Source of the DNA: Alishewanella longhuensis
GTDB lineage: Bacteria; Pseudomonadota; Gammaproteobacteria; Enterobacterales; Alteromonadaceae
Length of the DNA stretch: 64,000 nucleotides
Direction: 5' to 3'
Assembly (NCBI RefSeq): GCF_014653435.1
Contig: NZ_BNAO01000003.1
Coordinates: forward strand, 331,808 to 395,807
Shown: piece after piece, positions 1 to 9,059 of the stretch
How the letters are laid out: each line of letters starts with the position of its first letter
Numbering within the stretch: position 1 is the first letter of the stretch
Notes under the pieces: model-generated
Told to the model about the DNA's origin: nothing
Seen by the model: the letters and a program-made list of their open reading frames with translations, nothing else
Database searches by the model: none
Position numbers and translations under genes: made by a program

Positions 1-1347
1 AGTTAAACTGCCGTTACAGCCGGTAACGCTAGCAATCGCAAAACCACTGTTAGGGGTAACCGTAAAGCTAGTAGTTGCGCCATGCACAACTGTGGCACTG
101 CCTGGGCTTATACTACCGCCATTACCCGCACTGGCCGACACGCTGTAGCTATTTTGGCTAAAGCTGGCCTGCACACCACAAGCACTGGTAATAGCCCCCG
201 TGGTATAGGTGTTACCATTTAAACTGCCGTTACAGCCGGTAACGCTAGCAATCGCAAAACCACTGTTAGGGGTAACCGTAAAGCTAGTAGTTGCGCCATG
301 CACAACTGTGGCACTGCCTGGGCTTATACTACCGCCCTCGCCCGCCGTGGCGGTAACACTATATTGCTGCTGAAATGCTGGGCCACCCGGATCTTTAATG
401 ATGCCATTAATCTCACCATCACTATCGCCTAGCTGGCCATCAAAAATGGTCAATGTTAAGGTTTTGCGATCTGCTGATACTTCATAGTGTGAGGTAGGCA
501 ACACATACCAACCCGGTGCCGCATCTAGAGTGCTTGGGCCAAATTTGTAATAGCTAAAACTATCCGGTAAAGCCACTGGATAGGAAAACGTAATAACTGC
601 CGAGCCACCAGCAACACGCTGTACGGCCGTAAAGTCAAATAACCCATTAGGAAAGGACCAGCCAGCTGGCGGTGCTTGAGTTGGTGATGCAGTGTGACCA
701 CTTACCGGAATAAATCCCTGGGTATCGGCGTGAAAATAGACTTCATCAGTATTGATAATGCTCGCAGTCATAATGCCCGCTACCTCAGGCAGCTCGCCTG
801 CAATAACTTGTTTGGCAAAAGTAGCAGCTACAGAGCAAGCAGAGGTAATAGGTGCAGTGCGATATGTGTTATCTGTAAGGCTGCCGTCACACCCGGTAAT
901 TGTGGATAAGGTATAACCACTTTCAGCAGTTATAGTTAACTCAGCTATTACGCCATGCGAAACAACCGCAGTTTCCGGGCTAATACTTCCGCCTTCCCCC
1001 GCCGTGGCGCTTACCGTGTAGCTATTCAGGTTAAAGCTGGCTTGTACACTGCAAGCCGCGGTAATAGCACCGGTAGTGTAGGTATTACCAGTTAAACTGC
1101 CGTTACAGCCCGTGACACCGGCAATGCTATAACCTTCATTCACGTTTAGCGTAAAGCTGGTAGTTTGGCCATTTTGCACGCTGCTATTGCCGGGTGAAAT
1201 ACTTCCACCGCTGCCAGCGTTGGCTGTAACTGTAAATAGTTGTGGCTCATCTTTACCACCACCACAAGCACTTAATAAAACACCGCAAAATACCCATAAC
1301 GTAGCTTTAGTCAGCGTTCTAAGCTGTAGCATGCTGTTCTGCCTCAT
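1..1347 (-). CDS. Repeat-rich surface lipoprotein, 3' end beyond window
   Basis: The reading frame is open from an ATG at 1347 to the window edge, so the C terminus is missing (449 residues visible). Residues 1-28 form a lipoprotein signal with lipobox LLSAC (Cys28), followed by a Gly-rich linker. Next come two divergent InlB B-type repeats (about residues 35-175), each with a conserved Cys pair in the pattern TGCxGxL...AACxVxASF. A middle domain (about 175-320) carries DGQLGDSDG and then DPGGPAF, which resembles the 'choice-of-anchor U' domain. At least two more B-repeats follow (from about 325). The B-repeat family is typical of extracellular or adhesin-like proteins; the function here is inferred to be surface-exposed and is otherwise unknown. 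An in-frame ATG at 1332 is an alternative start. Confidence 0.85.
   Translation of the reverse strand, partial: MRQNSMLQLRTLTKATLWVFCGVLLSACGGGKDEPQLFTVTANAGSGGSISPGNSSVQNGQTTSFTLNVNEGYSIAGVTGCNGSLTGNTYTTGAITAACSVQASFNLNSYTVSATAGEGGSISPETAVVSHGVIAELTITAESGYTLSTITGCDGSLTDNTYRTAPITSACSVAATFAKQVIAGELPEVAGIMTASIINTDEVYFHADTQGFIPVSGHTASPTQAPPAGWSFPNGLFDFTAVQRVAGGSAVITFSYPVALPDSFSYYKFGPSTLDAAPGWYVLPTSHYEVSADRKTLTLTIFDGQLGDSDGEINGIIKDPGGPAFQQQYSVTATAGEGGSISPGSATVVHGATTSFTVTPNSGFAIASVTGCNGSLNGNTYTTGAITSACGVQASFSQNSYSVSASAGNGGSISPGSATVVHGATTSFTVTPNSGFAIASVTGCNGSLT
3..336 (-). repeat. Near-identical tandem B-repeat units (216-bp period)
   Basis: Bases 3-120 and 219-336 are identical over 118 bp, with a 216-bp (72-codon) offset, inside the truncated lipoprotein gene. 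The stretch between them is diverged, and neighbouring B-repeats in the same gene differ at DNA level. This suggests recent duplication or gene conversion of one repeat unit. The array continues past the window edge. Confidence 0.95.
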
Positions 1348-1688
1348 AGCGTCCCCGAATCCTTTTTTGATCGGCTTACCTTATCGGAAAGAACAACAGC
1401 GACAAACCCACGTAATTTAGGTTAAGTTTCGCAAGCTAGTTAAAAATATTTTTATTATTCACTTTAACAAACTCAATAATAATGTTTTCTGAACAAAATT
1501 ATGAAAGTTAACAAAGCACTTAAAAGATCGCTTTTAGCACAAGGTTCCTTTATTGGCGTTAGATATATAAAATGCTATAGCAATAACCAAACATTTGAAC
1601 AGGCACTTCAACATTCACCTCAAAAAAATGTTGACTCAGCGCATAAAACCCCTAAATTAAGCTTAGGTTAATTAAAGGGAAAGAATTT
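1348..1688. other. Divergent intergenic region
   Basis: About 340 bp separate the minus-strand lipoprotein from the plus-strand sigma-factor gene, so promoters for both probably lie here. It is AT-rich with no convincing reading frame. The only specific element I can support is a candidate promoter near the sigma-factor gene, listed separately. Confidence 0.6.
1631..1658 (+). promoter_or_regulatory. Candidate sigma70-type promoter for ECF/kinase pair
   Basis: TTGACT at 1631-1636 is followed after 16 bp by TAAATT at 1653-1658, about 30 bp before the ATG. The -35 is good and the -10 is only moderate (4 of 6). AAGGGA at about 1675-1680 is a plausible ribosome binding site for the downstream gene. 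Confidence 0.35.
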
Positions 1689-2222
1689 ATGCCCACTGTA
1701 TCAACTCAATCTTTAACGTCTGCAGCTGCGTCACAAATATTTAACTCGCCCGACATTTACTTTTTAGTAAAACAATTAGCACACAACCATAAAGCGGCAG
1801 TGTGTGATGCCGAGCTAGACTGGCACTCCACCACTGGACTCGTGCATGAGGTGTACTTAAAGCTACAGCAAAATCGCGCAGAGCTGATAAGCGATGATCA
1901 AAAACAACTGCTGCGACAGCTTAGCCAAGTATGTCGCTGCGTAATAATAGACTTAGTGCGCAAACAGCAAGCCGAAAAGCGCCAGCAACAGGAGGAGGAA
2001 GCACCACAAGCAGCACTTGATATGAAATTACTACAATTAGACAAAGTACTCAGTGAGTTAGAGCACCATTATCCCGAACAAACTCAGGCCGCTCTTCTGT
2101 ACTACTTTGGCAAACTTAATCGCGATGATATTGCCAAAGTGCAGCAGGTACATCCGCGCACAGTAGATAACTACCTAAACTTTATTCGCACAGCGGTAAA
2201 AGCCGAACTGTTAAGCGCTTAG
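1689..2222 (+). CDS. ECF sigma factor (Sigma70_ECF type)
   Basis: This is a 177-residue sigma-70 family protein. Region 2 spans about residues 20-100, with the signature VHEVYLKL and then IDLVRKQQAEKR, typical of the Sigma70_ECF (PF07638/TIGR02999) branch. Region 4 is at about 115-175, with a helix-turn-helix containing RDDIAKVQQVHPRTVDNYL. It would direct RNA polymerase to a small regulon. The gene lies 45 bp upstream of a transmembrane Ser/Thr kinase on the same strand. No anti-sigma factor gene is adjacent, so the kinase is the likely regulator, as in the known EcfP/PknT pairs where phosphorylation activates the sigma factor. Target genes cannot be read from the window. Confidence 0.88.
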   Translation: MPTVSTQSLTSAAASQIFNSPDIYFLVKQLAHNHKAAVCDAELDWHSTTGLVHEVYLKLQQNRAELISDDQKQLLRQLSQVCRCVIIDLVRKQQAEKRQQQEEEAPQAALDMKLLQLDKVLSELEHHYPEQTQAALLYYFGKLNRDDIAKVQQVHPRTVDNYLNFIRTAVKAELLSA

Positions 2223-2267
2223 GGTTTAAAGCATTTGCATCATTAAAAATAACAAATAAGACATAAT

Positions 2268-4994
2268 ATGATGAATTTATTCCAACTGTATTTAGACGCT
2301 GCCGCACTTCCAACTTATCAGGAACAACAACACTTTATTGATACCCTGGCGCAGAAATCAGCCAAACTTGCCGAAAAACTGCAAGCCTTGCTTGCCGATA
2401 GCAACAATACCCTGCATTTAGCCGACGATATCCGCCATGCCGCCAAACGCTTACAACAGCAAGATATCTCCGGTGCGCTAACCGGTTCACGACTCGGCTA
2501 CTGGCAGCTAGAACGCATTATTGCCCTCGGCGGTATGAGCACCGTTTACTTAGCCAGCCGGCAAGATGGTCAATTTGAACAACAAGTGGCGATTAAAGTA
2601 TTAAACCCACTCATTTTCCCGGTAACGACTAATAGCAAAGCCTTTGCTGAAGCCAATGTAGCAGCAAAACTTAACCATCCTGGCATTACCAAGGTTTTTG
2701 ACGCCGGTATTACCGAATACCAAGGCCAGCAAGCCCATTACATTGTGATGGAGTATATTGACGGCCACAGCTTGGATACCTGGCTTAACAACAGCAAGCC
2801 AAAGCTAACAAGCGTGGTGCAGCTTTTTATTGCGCTTTGCGACGCCCTGCACTACGCCCATACGCACCAGATTATTCATGCCGATTTAAAACCTGAGAAT
2901 ATTTTGGTAGATGAACACGGTAAACCCAAACTCATTGATTTTGGTATAGCACGGTTAAAACAACAGGACGAACAAGCACCGGCTTATGTGCAGCATTATG
3001 TGAGAGCCCTATCGCGACACTATGCCAGCCCAGAGCAATTAAACGGCGAGCCGCTGACCACGTTGTCGGATACCTACAGTCTGGGTATATTGCTGAGGTA
3101 TGCACTAAAAACAGCAACAATACAAACAACCTTATTAGCGGATGAGCTGAATGTTCTTAGCGTTAAAGCCACCGCAGAGCTGCCTGAGCAACGATTCTTA
3201 TCTGTTCATGATCTAAAGTCTGAGCTGATTGCACTTACCGAGCAACGGCCGTTGAGTATACAACCCGCTGTTCCGTTATACCGGCTGCGGAAGTTTATCC
3301 GACGCAATCCGATCGTAACGGCGCTATTTACTTTTGCATTTATCTCTATTGGCACAGGTATCGCAGGCACCAGTTGGGGATTTCTGGAAGCAACCAAACA
3401 ACGAGATATTGCTACTGATGCCAAAAATTTAGCTGAGCACAAAGCGCAGGAGCTTGAGCAGGTTGTGCGCTTTCAATCGGCACAGTTAGCAAGCATAAAC
3501 CCCTTACAGCTAGGCGAAAATTTAAACACCATCATTCAAAACGCCGTTACAAAACTTTATCCCAGCGATGCCATTGATGATCTGCGTTATACCGAGTTAC
3601 AGAGCTCGCTAAACTACACTGATATCGGCCTTTCGCTATTGCAAAACACTATTTTCGACAAAACCATTATTGCTATTGATGAGCAGTTTTCAGAGCAACC
3701 CGATATTCAAACTCAGTTGTTACGCACTACAGCTGTTACGTTAAACGAGTTAGGATTGCAAAATCTGGCGAATGAGACCTTTCAAAAAGTCATCCAGATC
3801 CAGCAAGGCTATTTAGGCGAATCTAATAGCAAAACCCTTCAGAGTCAGGTTTATCTAGCTGAAGTGCTTTACCACCAACGTAAAATAAACGAGGCAAAAA
3901 CACTACTGGAAAGCATCTTACCAGTACAACAAAAGGTGGTAGCAGCGAATAGCGAAGATTTATTACAAAGCCTAAACATCTATGGCTTAGTGTTACTGTC
4001 GTTGGGTAACTTTACCGAGGCAGAACAAATACTGGAAGAAGGACTGGCGAAGAGCATAGCAGCAGATTCTTCTTATAAAGAACATTTTTACAATAACCTG
4101 GCGACGTTATACTACCAAACAGGTAATACAGAAAAAGCCATTACTTATCTCGGTTTAGTAAGAGAGGTTTATAAAAGTAAATTTGGAGAAGAAAATCCGC
4201 TTTATCTAACCGCAACCATAAATTATGCTGCGTTAAACCATCGGCAGGGAAATAGCGACTATGCCAAGGAAATTTTTGGAAGAAATCAGGTGCTTCTAGA
4301 AAAAGTGCTTGGAAACCAGCACATTAACACTTTATTGAATCGGGCTAATTTCGCCAGTTTATTAATAGATAAAAATGAGCTTCCTCAAGCTATCTTACTC
4401 CTCAGTAAAAATATCGCTGATGGCACACCACTGCTAGGTGAAACACATAATTCGGTTCTCATTTGGCATGACAACCTGGCGACAGCGCATCACTTTTCTG
4501 GAAATTTTGAGTTGGCGCAGCAGCACTATGAGCACGCCCATAAACTTATGCAACAACAGCGGGGCGAGACTCATCACACAACCCTAAACTCACAGATCAA
4601 ACTTGCAAGGCTTTATAATGAGCAAGAAAACTATGCTGCCTCTGAACAGTTGCTATTAGACGTTAAACAAAAACTAGAGCAAATAAATCAGTTAAACGGC
4701 AGGCTATTCTTAGATGTGCAATATGCGCTTGGTGTACTTTACCGAGACATGCAATATCCTGAACTGAGTTTGACTCAATTTGAAACCTTATTTGCGGCTA
4801 ACCAAAATATTCTTAATGATAACCACTGGCAATTGGGTATGTATAAAATGGAGTATGGTATTACCTTAATAGCATTAAAACGCCAAGAGGAAGCCAAACT
4901 ACATCTCACTGCAGGCATTGAACAATTGCGCCGTTTAGTTGGTGACGAGCATAGAATGACATTAAAAGGGATTAAGCATTTAAATATGCTCTAA
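2268..4994 (+). CDS. Membrane Ser/Thr protein kinase with TPR sensor domain
   Basis: The protein has 908 residues. A short N-terminal helical segment precedes a Hanks-type kinase domain (about 76-340). Visible motifs are the Gly-rich loop with GGMSTVYLA, the ATP-binding lysine in VAIKVL, the catalytic loop HADLKPEN (His about 203, Asp about 205), DFG near 224 and a SPEQ motif. The Arg of the usual HRD is Ala, so this is a non-RD kinase, and activation-loop phosphorylation is probably not the main switch. A hydrophobic segment at about 345-375 is the single membrane span. The remaining 530 residues are helical TPR-like repeats, presumably periplasmic. Gene order with the ECF factor suggests that it phosphorylates that sigma factor. 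The substrate is inferred, not seen. Confidence 0.9.
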   Translation: MMNLFQLYLDAAALPTYQEQQHFIDTLAQKSAKLAEKLQALLADSNNTLHLADDIRHAAKRLQQQDISGALTGSRLGYWQLERIIALGGMSTVYLASRQDGQFEQQVAIKVLNPLIFPVTTNSKAFAEANVAAKLNHPGITKVFDAGITEYQGQQAHYIVMEYIDGHSLDTWLNNSKPKLTSVVQLFIALCDALHYAHTHQIIHADLKPENILVDEHGKPKLIDFGIARLKQQDEQAPAYVQHYVRALSRHYASPEQLNGEPLTTLSDTYSLGILLRYALKTATIQTTLLADELNVLSVKATAELPEQRFLSVHDLKSELIALTEQRPLSIQPAVPLYRLRKFIRRNPIVTALFTFAFISIGTGIAGTSWGFLEATKQRDIATDAKNLAEHKAQELEQVVRFQSAQLASINPLQLGENLNTIIQNAVTKLYPSDAIDDLRYTELQSSLNYTDIGLSLLQNTIFDKTIIAIDEQFSEQPDIQTQLLRTTAVTLNELGLQNLANETFQKVIQIQQGYLGESNSKTLQSQVYLAEVLYHQRKINEAKTLLESILPVQQKVVAANSEDLLQSLNIYGLVLLSLGNFTEAEQILEEGLAKSIAADSSYKEHFYNNLATLYYQTGNTEKAITYLGLVREVYKSKFGEENPLYLTATINYAALNHRQGNSDYAKEIFGRNQVLLEKVLGNQHINTLLNRANFASLLIDKNELPQAILLLSKNIADGTPLLGETHNSVLIWHDNLATAHHFSGNFELAQQHYEHAHKLMQQQRGETHHTTLNSQIKLARLYNEQENYAASEQLLLDVKQKLEQINQLNGRLFLDVQYALGVLYRDMQYPELSLTQFETLFAANQNILNDNHWQLGMYKMEYGITLIALKRQEEAKLHLTAGIEQLRRLVGDEHRMTLKGIKHLNML

Positions 4995-5049
4995 ATCTAA
5001 GACTGTCAAAATAACCTACGTACATTTTATTTATTGTTTGCAAGTAAAG

Positions 5050-5077
5050 AGCCCGGTTAACAACTCCCGGGCTTTTT
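5050..5077 (+). terminator. Rho-independent terminator after the kinase gene
   Basis: The 7-bp stem AGCCCGG (5050-5056) pairs with CCGGGCT (5067-5073) and is followed by a T run to 5077. It lies 56 bp after the kinase stop codon. Confidence 0.85.
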
Positions 5078-5142
5078 ACATCCACCAACACGGGTTAATT
5101 TAAACCTGCTAAGCCTAAACCAAGTTAGTCTACTTAGCAGGG

Positions 5143-7446
5143 TTATTCCACAGCAGGTAAGTCTGGCGTAGTCCAATGCATCACGCGCGGCATAATCTGA
5201 AACTGGTTGCGTCTAACAACGTTGTACTCATAACCCGTTACAACACCGTCTTTTTCGTATAAAGGCACTATAACCCGTAAGTTACAAGGCTCACCCTGCA
5301 CGCAAGCCCCAGATTGGTAATTTACTGCAAGGCCACGCTCAATAAATAACGCATTGTCTTTTACTTCCCAGGTACCTGCAGACAAAGACCCTGTTGAGGT
5401 TTTGAAGTCACCAACGCACAAACTGCCCAAGTCGGGTCTTACGCCATCACAGTTGAAAAATGGGCTACGCGCGGTGCCATCTGATGCCAGTACCCAGCCA
5501 AACCAATCGCCGGGCAAACGCACTCTACCTTGCCATTCCTTATTTCGCGAATTTACAGAAGACAAGATAAACTTGCTGGTACCCGCAGTAGCAGCTAATA
5601 CATTAACAACACCCTCGCCACTAACAGGTAATGCACTCTTTAATGCACTAAATCGCTCTACCAACTCTTCATTTGAAAAGGTCGTTAAAACCGTATAAGC
5701 ACTATCTAAGGCCCGGGAGATTTGTAACTCCATCTGGTTAAACTCACCGCTATCAAACGCATTTGTCGCTTTCAATGTCAGCGTTTTTTTATCCTCAGAT
5801 AAGGCCCAGGTTAAAATAGATCCCTCGTAAATACCGGTAAAAGTCTCAAAAGTACCATCTTCGTTTAAGGTATAAAGCTCGCTTTCAACCTGACTGCCTG
5901 ATAACTCCGGCAGGATCCAGATTTTTGACTGCGCCAAATCAAATTCAAGCGGTTCAGCAACTACTGCCGACTCACGCACATATCTAACAATAGCCGATCC
6001 AGAACTAATACGTGTTGGCGGTGTAATACCTGCACACTCAGACCCGGCTACAGGCTCGTTCTTGATAAAAGATTCCACTTCGGCAACAAGATAATCGGCT
6101 GTTTGTTCTAGAACAGTAAACTTAGTAAACCCAGAATAACCAATTACATTAATCTGGCTAGGACAACCATTAGCTTGCCAGGTTGCTCGGCTGGCGTCAT
6201 CTGGCAGCAGTCCAGAGAAAGTTTGAAAAGAGCTAAAACGCTGAAAACCCGTTTTGTCTGGATCGACAATCTCAATAGTACTTCCAGATAAAGTTATAGG
6301 TTTAGTAACCGGCTTAAACTCACCACCTACGTTAGTTTGCACAATAAAGGTTAAATTATCGTCAGCAAAATGAATATTTTCGAAAGTTCTGGCACTCATA
6401 AAAGCAGGTGTATCAAACACCCTTAAATAATTACCAGACAAGGGCTTAGCTGCGGGTAAAACATCGGGATCACCCAAAGTCGCTGCTTTAGCTAAACTTA
6501 ATGGGCTATTTTCGCCCTCACTTGCCGCCTCCACAAAAGCAGTAAAGGCTGCAGTGTCTAAAACAAACTCTTCAATGGTGTTATACCCCTCGGGCAAAGT
6601 AAAAGCGGGGTTATCAACTAACAACTTTATCGCCGCAGCGGTGGTTAGCAGTTTTTCAACATCCAGCGATATTTCTGCTTCGGCTAACTGCTCTGGTGTA
6701 AGCTCAGCTTCTCCAACTAATTGTTGGATCAGTAAATCTCTTGCCGTGGTAATTTGAGTCAGCTGCAAGGCTGAAAGCTCTGCATTACTAATTGCTTGCC
6801 CATCCTCACGCATTGCTAATAAAGCACTTGCTGTGTCCGTTAAACTACTCAAAGTAACAAAACCTTGATTATTCTGTTCAGCGCCTTGCGCAATAACGCG
6901 AATAATCTCATCACCAACAGCAGAGGATAATAAAATGGATAGTGTATAAAAACCCTGACTATCAGCAGTTGCAGTAAAGGTCTCACCGTTAATCTCCACT
7001 TTTACTGTGGCATCGGCGATAGGAGAGTCAATAACTCGACCGGTTAAGTTAATAGACTGCTGGCCTGATACATTAACTGTTGCAGTCGCGGTGCGTGTGC
7101 CACTGGTAACCGTATAAGTAAAAGTATCAGAACCTAAAAACATACCCGCAGGTGTGTATCGAACTCTATTATTAACAATCTCAGCGGTGCCCAATGTGGG
7201 CGCCGTTACCGAAGTTAGCGTTAAAGCACCGCCACTACCAGCAGTATCATTTGCTAAAACATCAATATCTAAAACCACATTATTTAACGAAATGGCAGTA
7301 TCATTTTGTGCTACTGGTGCAGTGGCAGCAGGAGGGGGTGTGACTATAACCTCTTCCTTTTTAGAACTCCCTCCGCAAGCAGTTAACAAAGCAAGCGAAA
7401 CAGCAGAGATAAGGTATGGTGAATTGAATTTAGCTGTCAAAGCCAT
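5143..7446 (-). CDS. Secreted lipoprotein with cadherin-like domain
   Basis: The protein has 767 residues. It begins with a lipoprotein signal (LLTACGG; lipid-anchored Cys about residue 24) and a Pro/Ala linker. A bacterial cadherin-like/Ig domain (about 45-125) follows, recognisable from DVLANDT near its start and GSDTFTYTVTSGT near its end (PF17963-like). A short carboxypeptidase-regulatory-like beta-sandwich (about 130-200, GRVIDSPIADATV) comes next. The C-terminal 550 residues are not a family I recognise and include several Cys residues, consistent with an extracellular disulfide-bonded domain. AAAGGACC lies just before the ATG as ribosome binding site. It sits between convergent and divergent single genes, so it is probably monocistronic. 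Attachment or matrix interaction is an inference. Confidence 0.85.
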   Translation of the reverse strand: MALTAKFNSPYLISAVSLALLTACGGSSKKEEVIVTPPPAATAPVAQNDTAISLNNVVLDIDVLANDTAGSGGALTLTSVTAPTLGTAEIVNNRVRYTPAGMFLGSDTFTYTVTSGTRTATATVNVSGQQSINLTGRVIDSPIADATVKVEINGETFTATADSQGFYTLSILLSSAVGDEIIRVIAQGAEQNNQGFVTLSSLTDTASALLAMREDGQAISNAELSALQLTQITTARDLLIQQLVGEAELTPEQLAEAEISLDVEKLLTTAAAIKLLVDNPAFTLPEGYNTIEEFVLDTAAFTAFVEAASEGENSPLSLAKAATLGDPDVLPAAKPLSGNYLRVFDTPAFMSARTFENIHFADDNLTFIVQTNVGGEFKPVTKPITLSGSTIEIVDPDKTGFQRFSSFQTFSGLLPDDASRATWQANGCPSQINVIGYSGFTKFTVLEQTADYLVAEVESFIKNEPVAGSECAGITPPTRISSGSAIVRYVRESAVVAEPLEFDLAQSKIWILPELSGSQVESELYTLNEDGTFETFTGIYEGSILTWALSEDKKTLTLKATNAFDSGEFNQMELQISRALDSAYTVLTTFSNEELVERFSALKSALPVSGEGVVNVLAATAGTSKFILSSVNSRNKEWQGRVRLPGDWFGWVLASDGTARSPFFNCDGVRPDLGSLCVGDFKTSTGSLSAGTWEVKDNALFIERGLAVNYQSGACVQGEPCNLRVIVPLYEKDGVVTGYEYNVVRRNQFQIMPRVMHWTTPDLPAVE

Positions 7447-7587
7447 GAGTAAGGTCCTTTACTGTTGATTTTTGGCCGTAGAAGCATAGTTGAGAATGAT
7501 TAAAAAACAATGTACGTAATTTGGTCTAATTTTCGAATTTACAGTAATAATTTTTCTCAAAGCATGAATAGCTTAAAAAGTCACGCT

Positions 7588-7611
7588 GTTGCCGAACATC
7601 CTTTCGGCAAC
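7588..7611 (-). terminator. Terminator hairpin after ATP-grasp gene
   Basis: GTTGCCGA (7588-7595) pairs with TCGGCAAC (7604-7611). On the minus strand it is followed about 8 bases later by five T residues. It lies 25 bp past the stop of the minus-strand ATP-grasp gene. Confidence 0.6.
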
Positions 7612-7635
7612 AACGGAATGAAGTCAAACAATTAA

Positions 7636-8640
7636 CTAACGAACAAGCAAATTAACAATCGCCTCTTTCACAGCAGCTCTGTACGGGATTTTATAGTTAT
7701 ATTCATTATTAGGGCCTACCCACATGGATAACAAATCCATACAGGGATTGGCTTCAAAAACAACGATTTCACCATTCTCTTTCAAAAAGCAGTCTATTCC
7801 ATAAATATCTAACCCAATTTTTTTATGAATGTCGGCTAAGGTTTTTTGATACTTAGGGTAAATATCACTCTGGAATGATTCTAAATAATGCTGCTCATCG
7901 TCTCTTAACGACGACTCTTGCATCATCAGGTTGTATCGATTTTCTACACTGACACACCAAGAGTCTGAGCTCAAAAAGTGTTGCGGATAAAATTTCCCAT
8001 CAACCACGGCTATCCTAGCTTTTCGATAAAAATCTGCCGTTTTTAGTCCTTCGATAAACTCAATCAAGATGAATTTTGTACCCACACTAAACCAATCAGC
8101 TAGGGCCTCGAGTTCAGATTCATCATTAACTTTGCTCATATACTGCGAATTATGATAACCCGACAATCTAACAATCAATGGATACGCAATAGCGCTGTTT
8201 TTAATTGCTACCTTCAATTCTGAGACCGTGTTGGCATTAACCGCGGCTGTTTGGGCAACTTTCACCTTGTCCAATCCTTGTAAAAGCCTAGGTAGCGCTG
8301 TTCTGGAGGTTTTATAAACATCGCCGGGATCATTAACGACCTGTGTTAACGCAAGTTCTTTAAAAAACTTATCTATCGCAGTTAAACTGTTATAACTGCC
8401 ATCAGCATCGCCAACTAAATTCACAACTTTAAAACTATTGACATCTTTGGGAAGTGTAATATTTTTATGAACCCCCAAAATAAATAAATGAAAATATTTA
8501 ACCAGATCAGCCGCGCCTAGCAGATTAAAGTCAAGAATTGGCAAAATCCCAGAACATTCTATTTTTAACTTATTGCCATCCCTAGTTAATTTACTGTTGT
8601 TATTATCATCTGGGCCAACCATAAATATAACGTTTTTCAT
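7636..8640 (-). CDS. Orphan ATP-grasp family protein
   Basis: The protein has 334 residues and no signal peptide, so it is cytoplasmic. The C-terminal two thirds has the ATP-grasp layout: YPLIVRLSG (about 153-161, nucleotide-binding strand with a basic residue), FILIEFIEG (about 190-198), a KARIAVVDG strand, and the metal-binding end IYGIDCFLKENGEIVVFEANP (split here as IDCF and FEANP, about 281-300). The family couples ATP hydrolysis to ligation of a carboxylate to an amine or thiol. No precursor peptide, peptide-modifying enzyme or amino-acid pathway gene is adjacent, so the substrate is unknown. It has its own terminator and a 190-bp gap to the next gene, which suggests an independent unit. 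Confidence 0.8.
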   Translation of the reverse strand: MKNVIFMVGPDDNNNSKLTRDGNKLKIECSGILPILDFNLLGAADLVKYFHLFILGVHKNITLPKDVNSFKVVNLVGDADGSYNSLTAIDKFFKELALTQVVNDPGDVYKTSRTALPRLLQGLDKVKVAQTAAVNANTVSELKVAIKNSAIAYPLIVRLSGYHNSQYMSKVNDESELEALADWFSVGTKFILIEFIEGLKTADFYRKARIAVVDGKFYPQHFLSSDSWCVSVENRYNLMMQESSLRDDEQHYLESFQSDIYPKYQKTLADIHKKIGLDIYGIDCFLKENGEIVVFEANPCMDLLSMWVGPNNEYNYKIPYRAAVKEAIVNLLVR

Positions 8641-8784
8641 TTTCTATCCTGCTTACATTAGAAGCATGCAGTATAACTTAAGCATTCACCTTAGCCACAA
8701 GGGAAAAAATTATTGTTTAACAAATAGAAAAGGCTTATAGCATCACTCTATAAGCCTAAAATAAAAATCATTAAACTGCTGCGC

Positions 8785-8925
8785 TCACTCCTGAGCTTTA
8801 CCGTTGCCAACGCTCACTTTGGTCAAATCTGCTTTATTAAGTATTTTCTCTTTTTGTTGTTGAAACTCGGCGTTTGTTATAACCCCTTTATCTTTTAAAT
8901 CGTTTAGTTTTTCTAACTTTTTCCA
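8785..8925 (-). pseudogene. SHOCT-domain remnant
   Basis: Read on the minus strand, 8925-8785 encodes about 46 residues ending in a stop. They match the SHOCT short C-terminal domain: LEKLNDLKDKG, then VITNAEFQQQKEKIL. Two TAA stops lie immediately upstream in the same frame and there is no ATG, GTG or TTG at the domain start. The only nearby ATG (minus strand, about 8926) is in another frame and stops after a few codons. This looks like the preserved tail of a decayed gene within the 419-bp gap 8641-9059. The remainder of that gap shows only a terminator hairpin. Confidence 0.6.
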
Positions 8926-9013
8926 TTATTACGATTATTTGCCAATATACAAACTATGCAAAAAGCCAAATAAAAAAACTATGAATTCAAAATAAGCAAA
9001 CTTAAATACAACA

Positions 9014-9037
9014 CTTTGGCGGCGTATGCCGCCAAAG
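9014..9037 (-). terminator. Hairpin after metalloprotease gene
   Basis: A perfect 10-bp stem, CTTTGGCGGC (9014-9023) with GCCGCCAAAG (9028-9037) and loop GTAT, sits 22 bp past the stop of the minus-strand gene. The following T-rich tract is weak (TGTTGTATTT), so termination is likely but not certain. Confidence 0.65.
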
Positions 9038-9059
9038 ACTCCAAAATGTACCCAAAGAC

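Noticed and set aside
3-336. Repeats at the left edge as a CRISPR or an insertion-sequence pair
   Set aside because: They are in-frame coding repeats of a lipoprotein with a 72-codon period.
694-909. Plus-strand open frame within the repeat lipoprotein
   Set aside because: It is antisense to a longer frame with a lipoprotein signal and repeats, with no ribosome site or recognisable domain.
5354-5698. Plus-strand 114-codon frame inside the cadherin-like lipoprotein gene
   Set aside because: It is a shadow of the minus-strand gene; composition is not protein-like.
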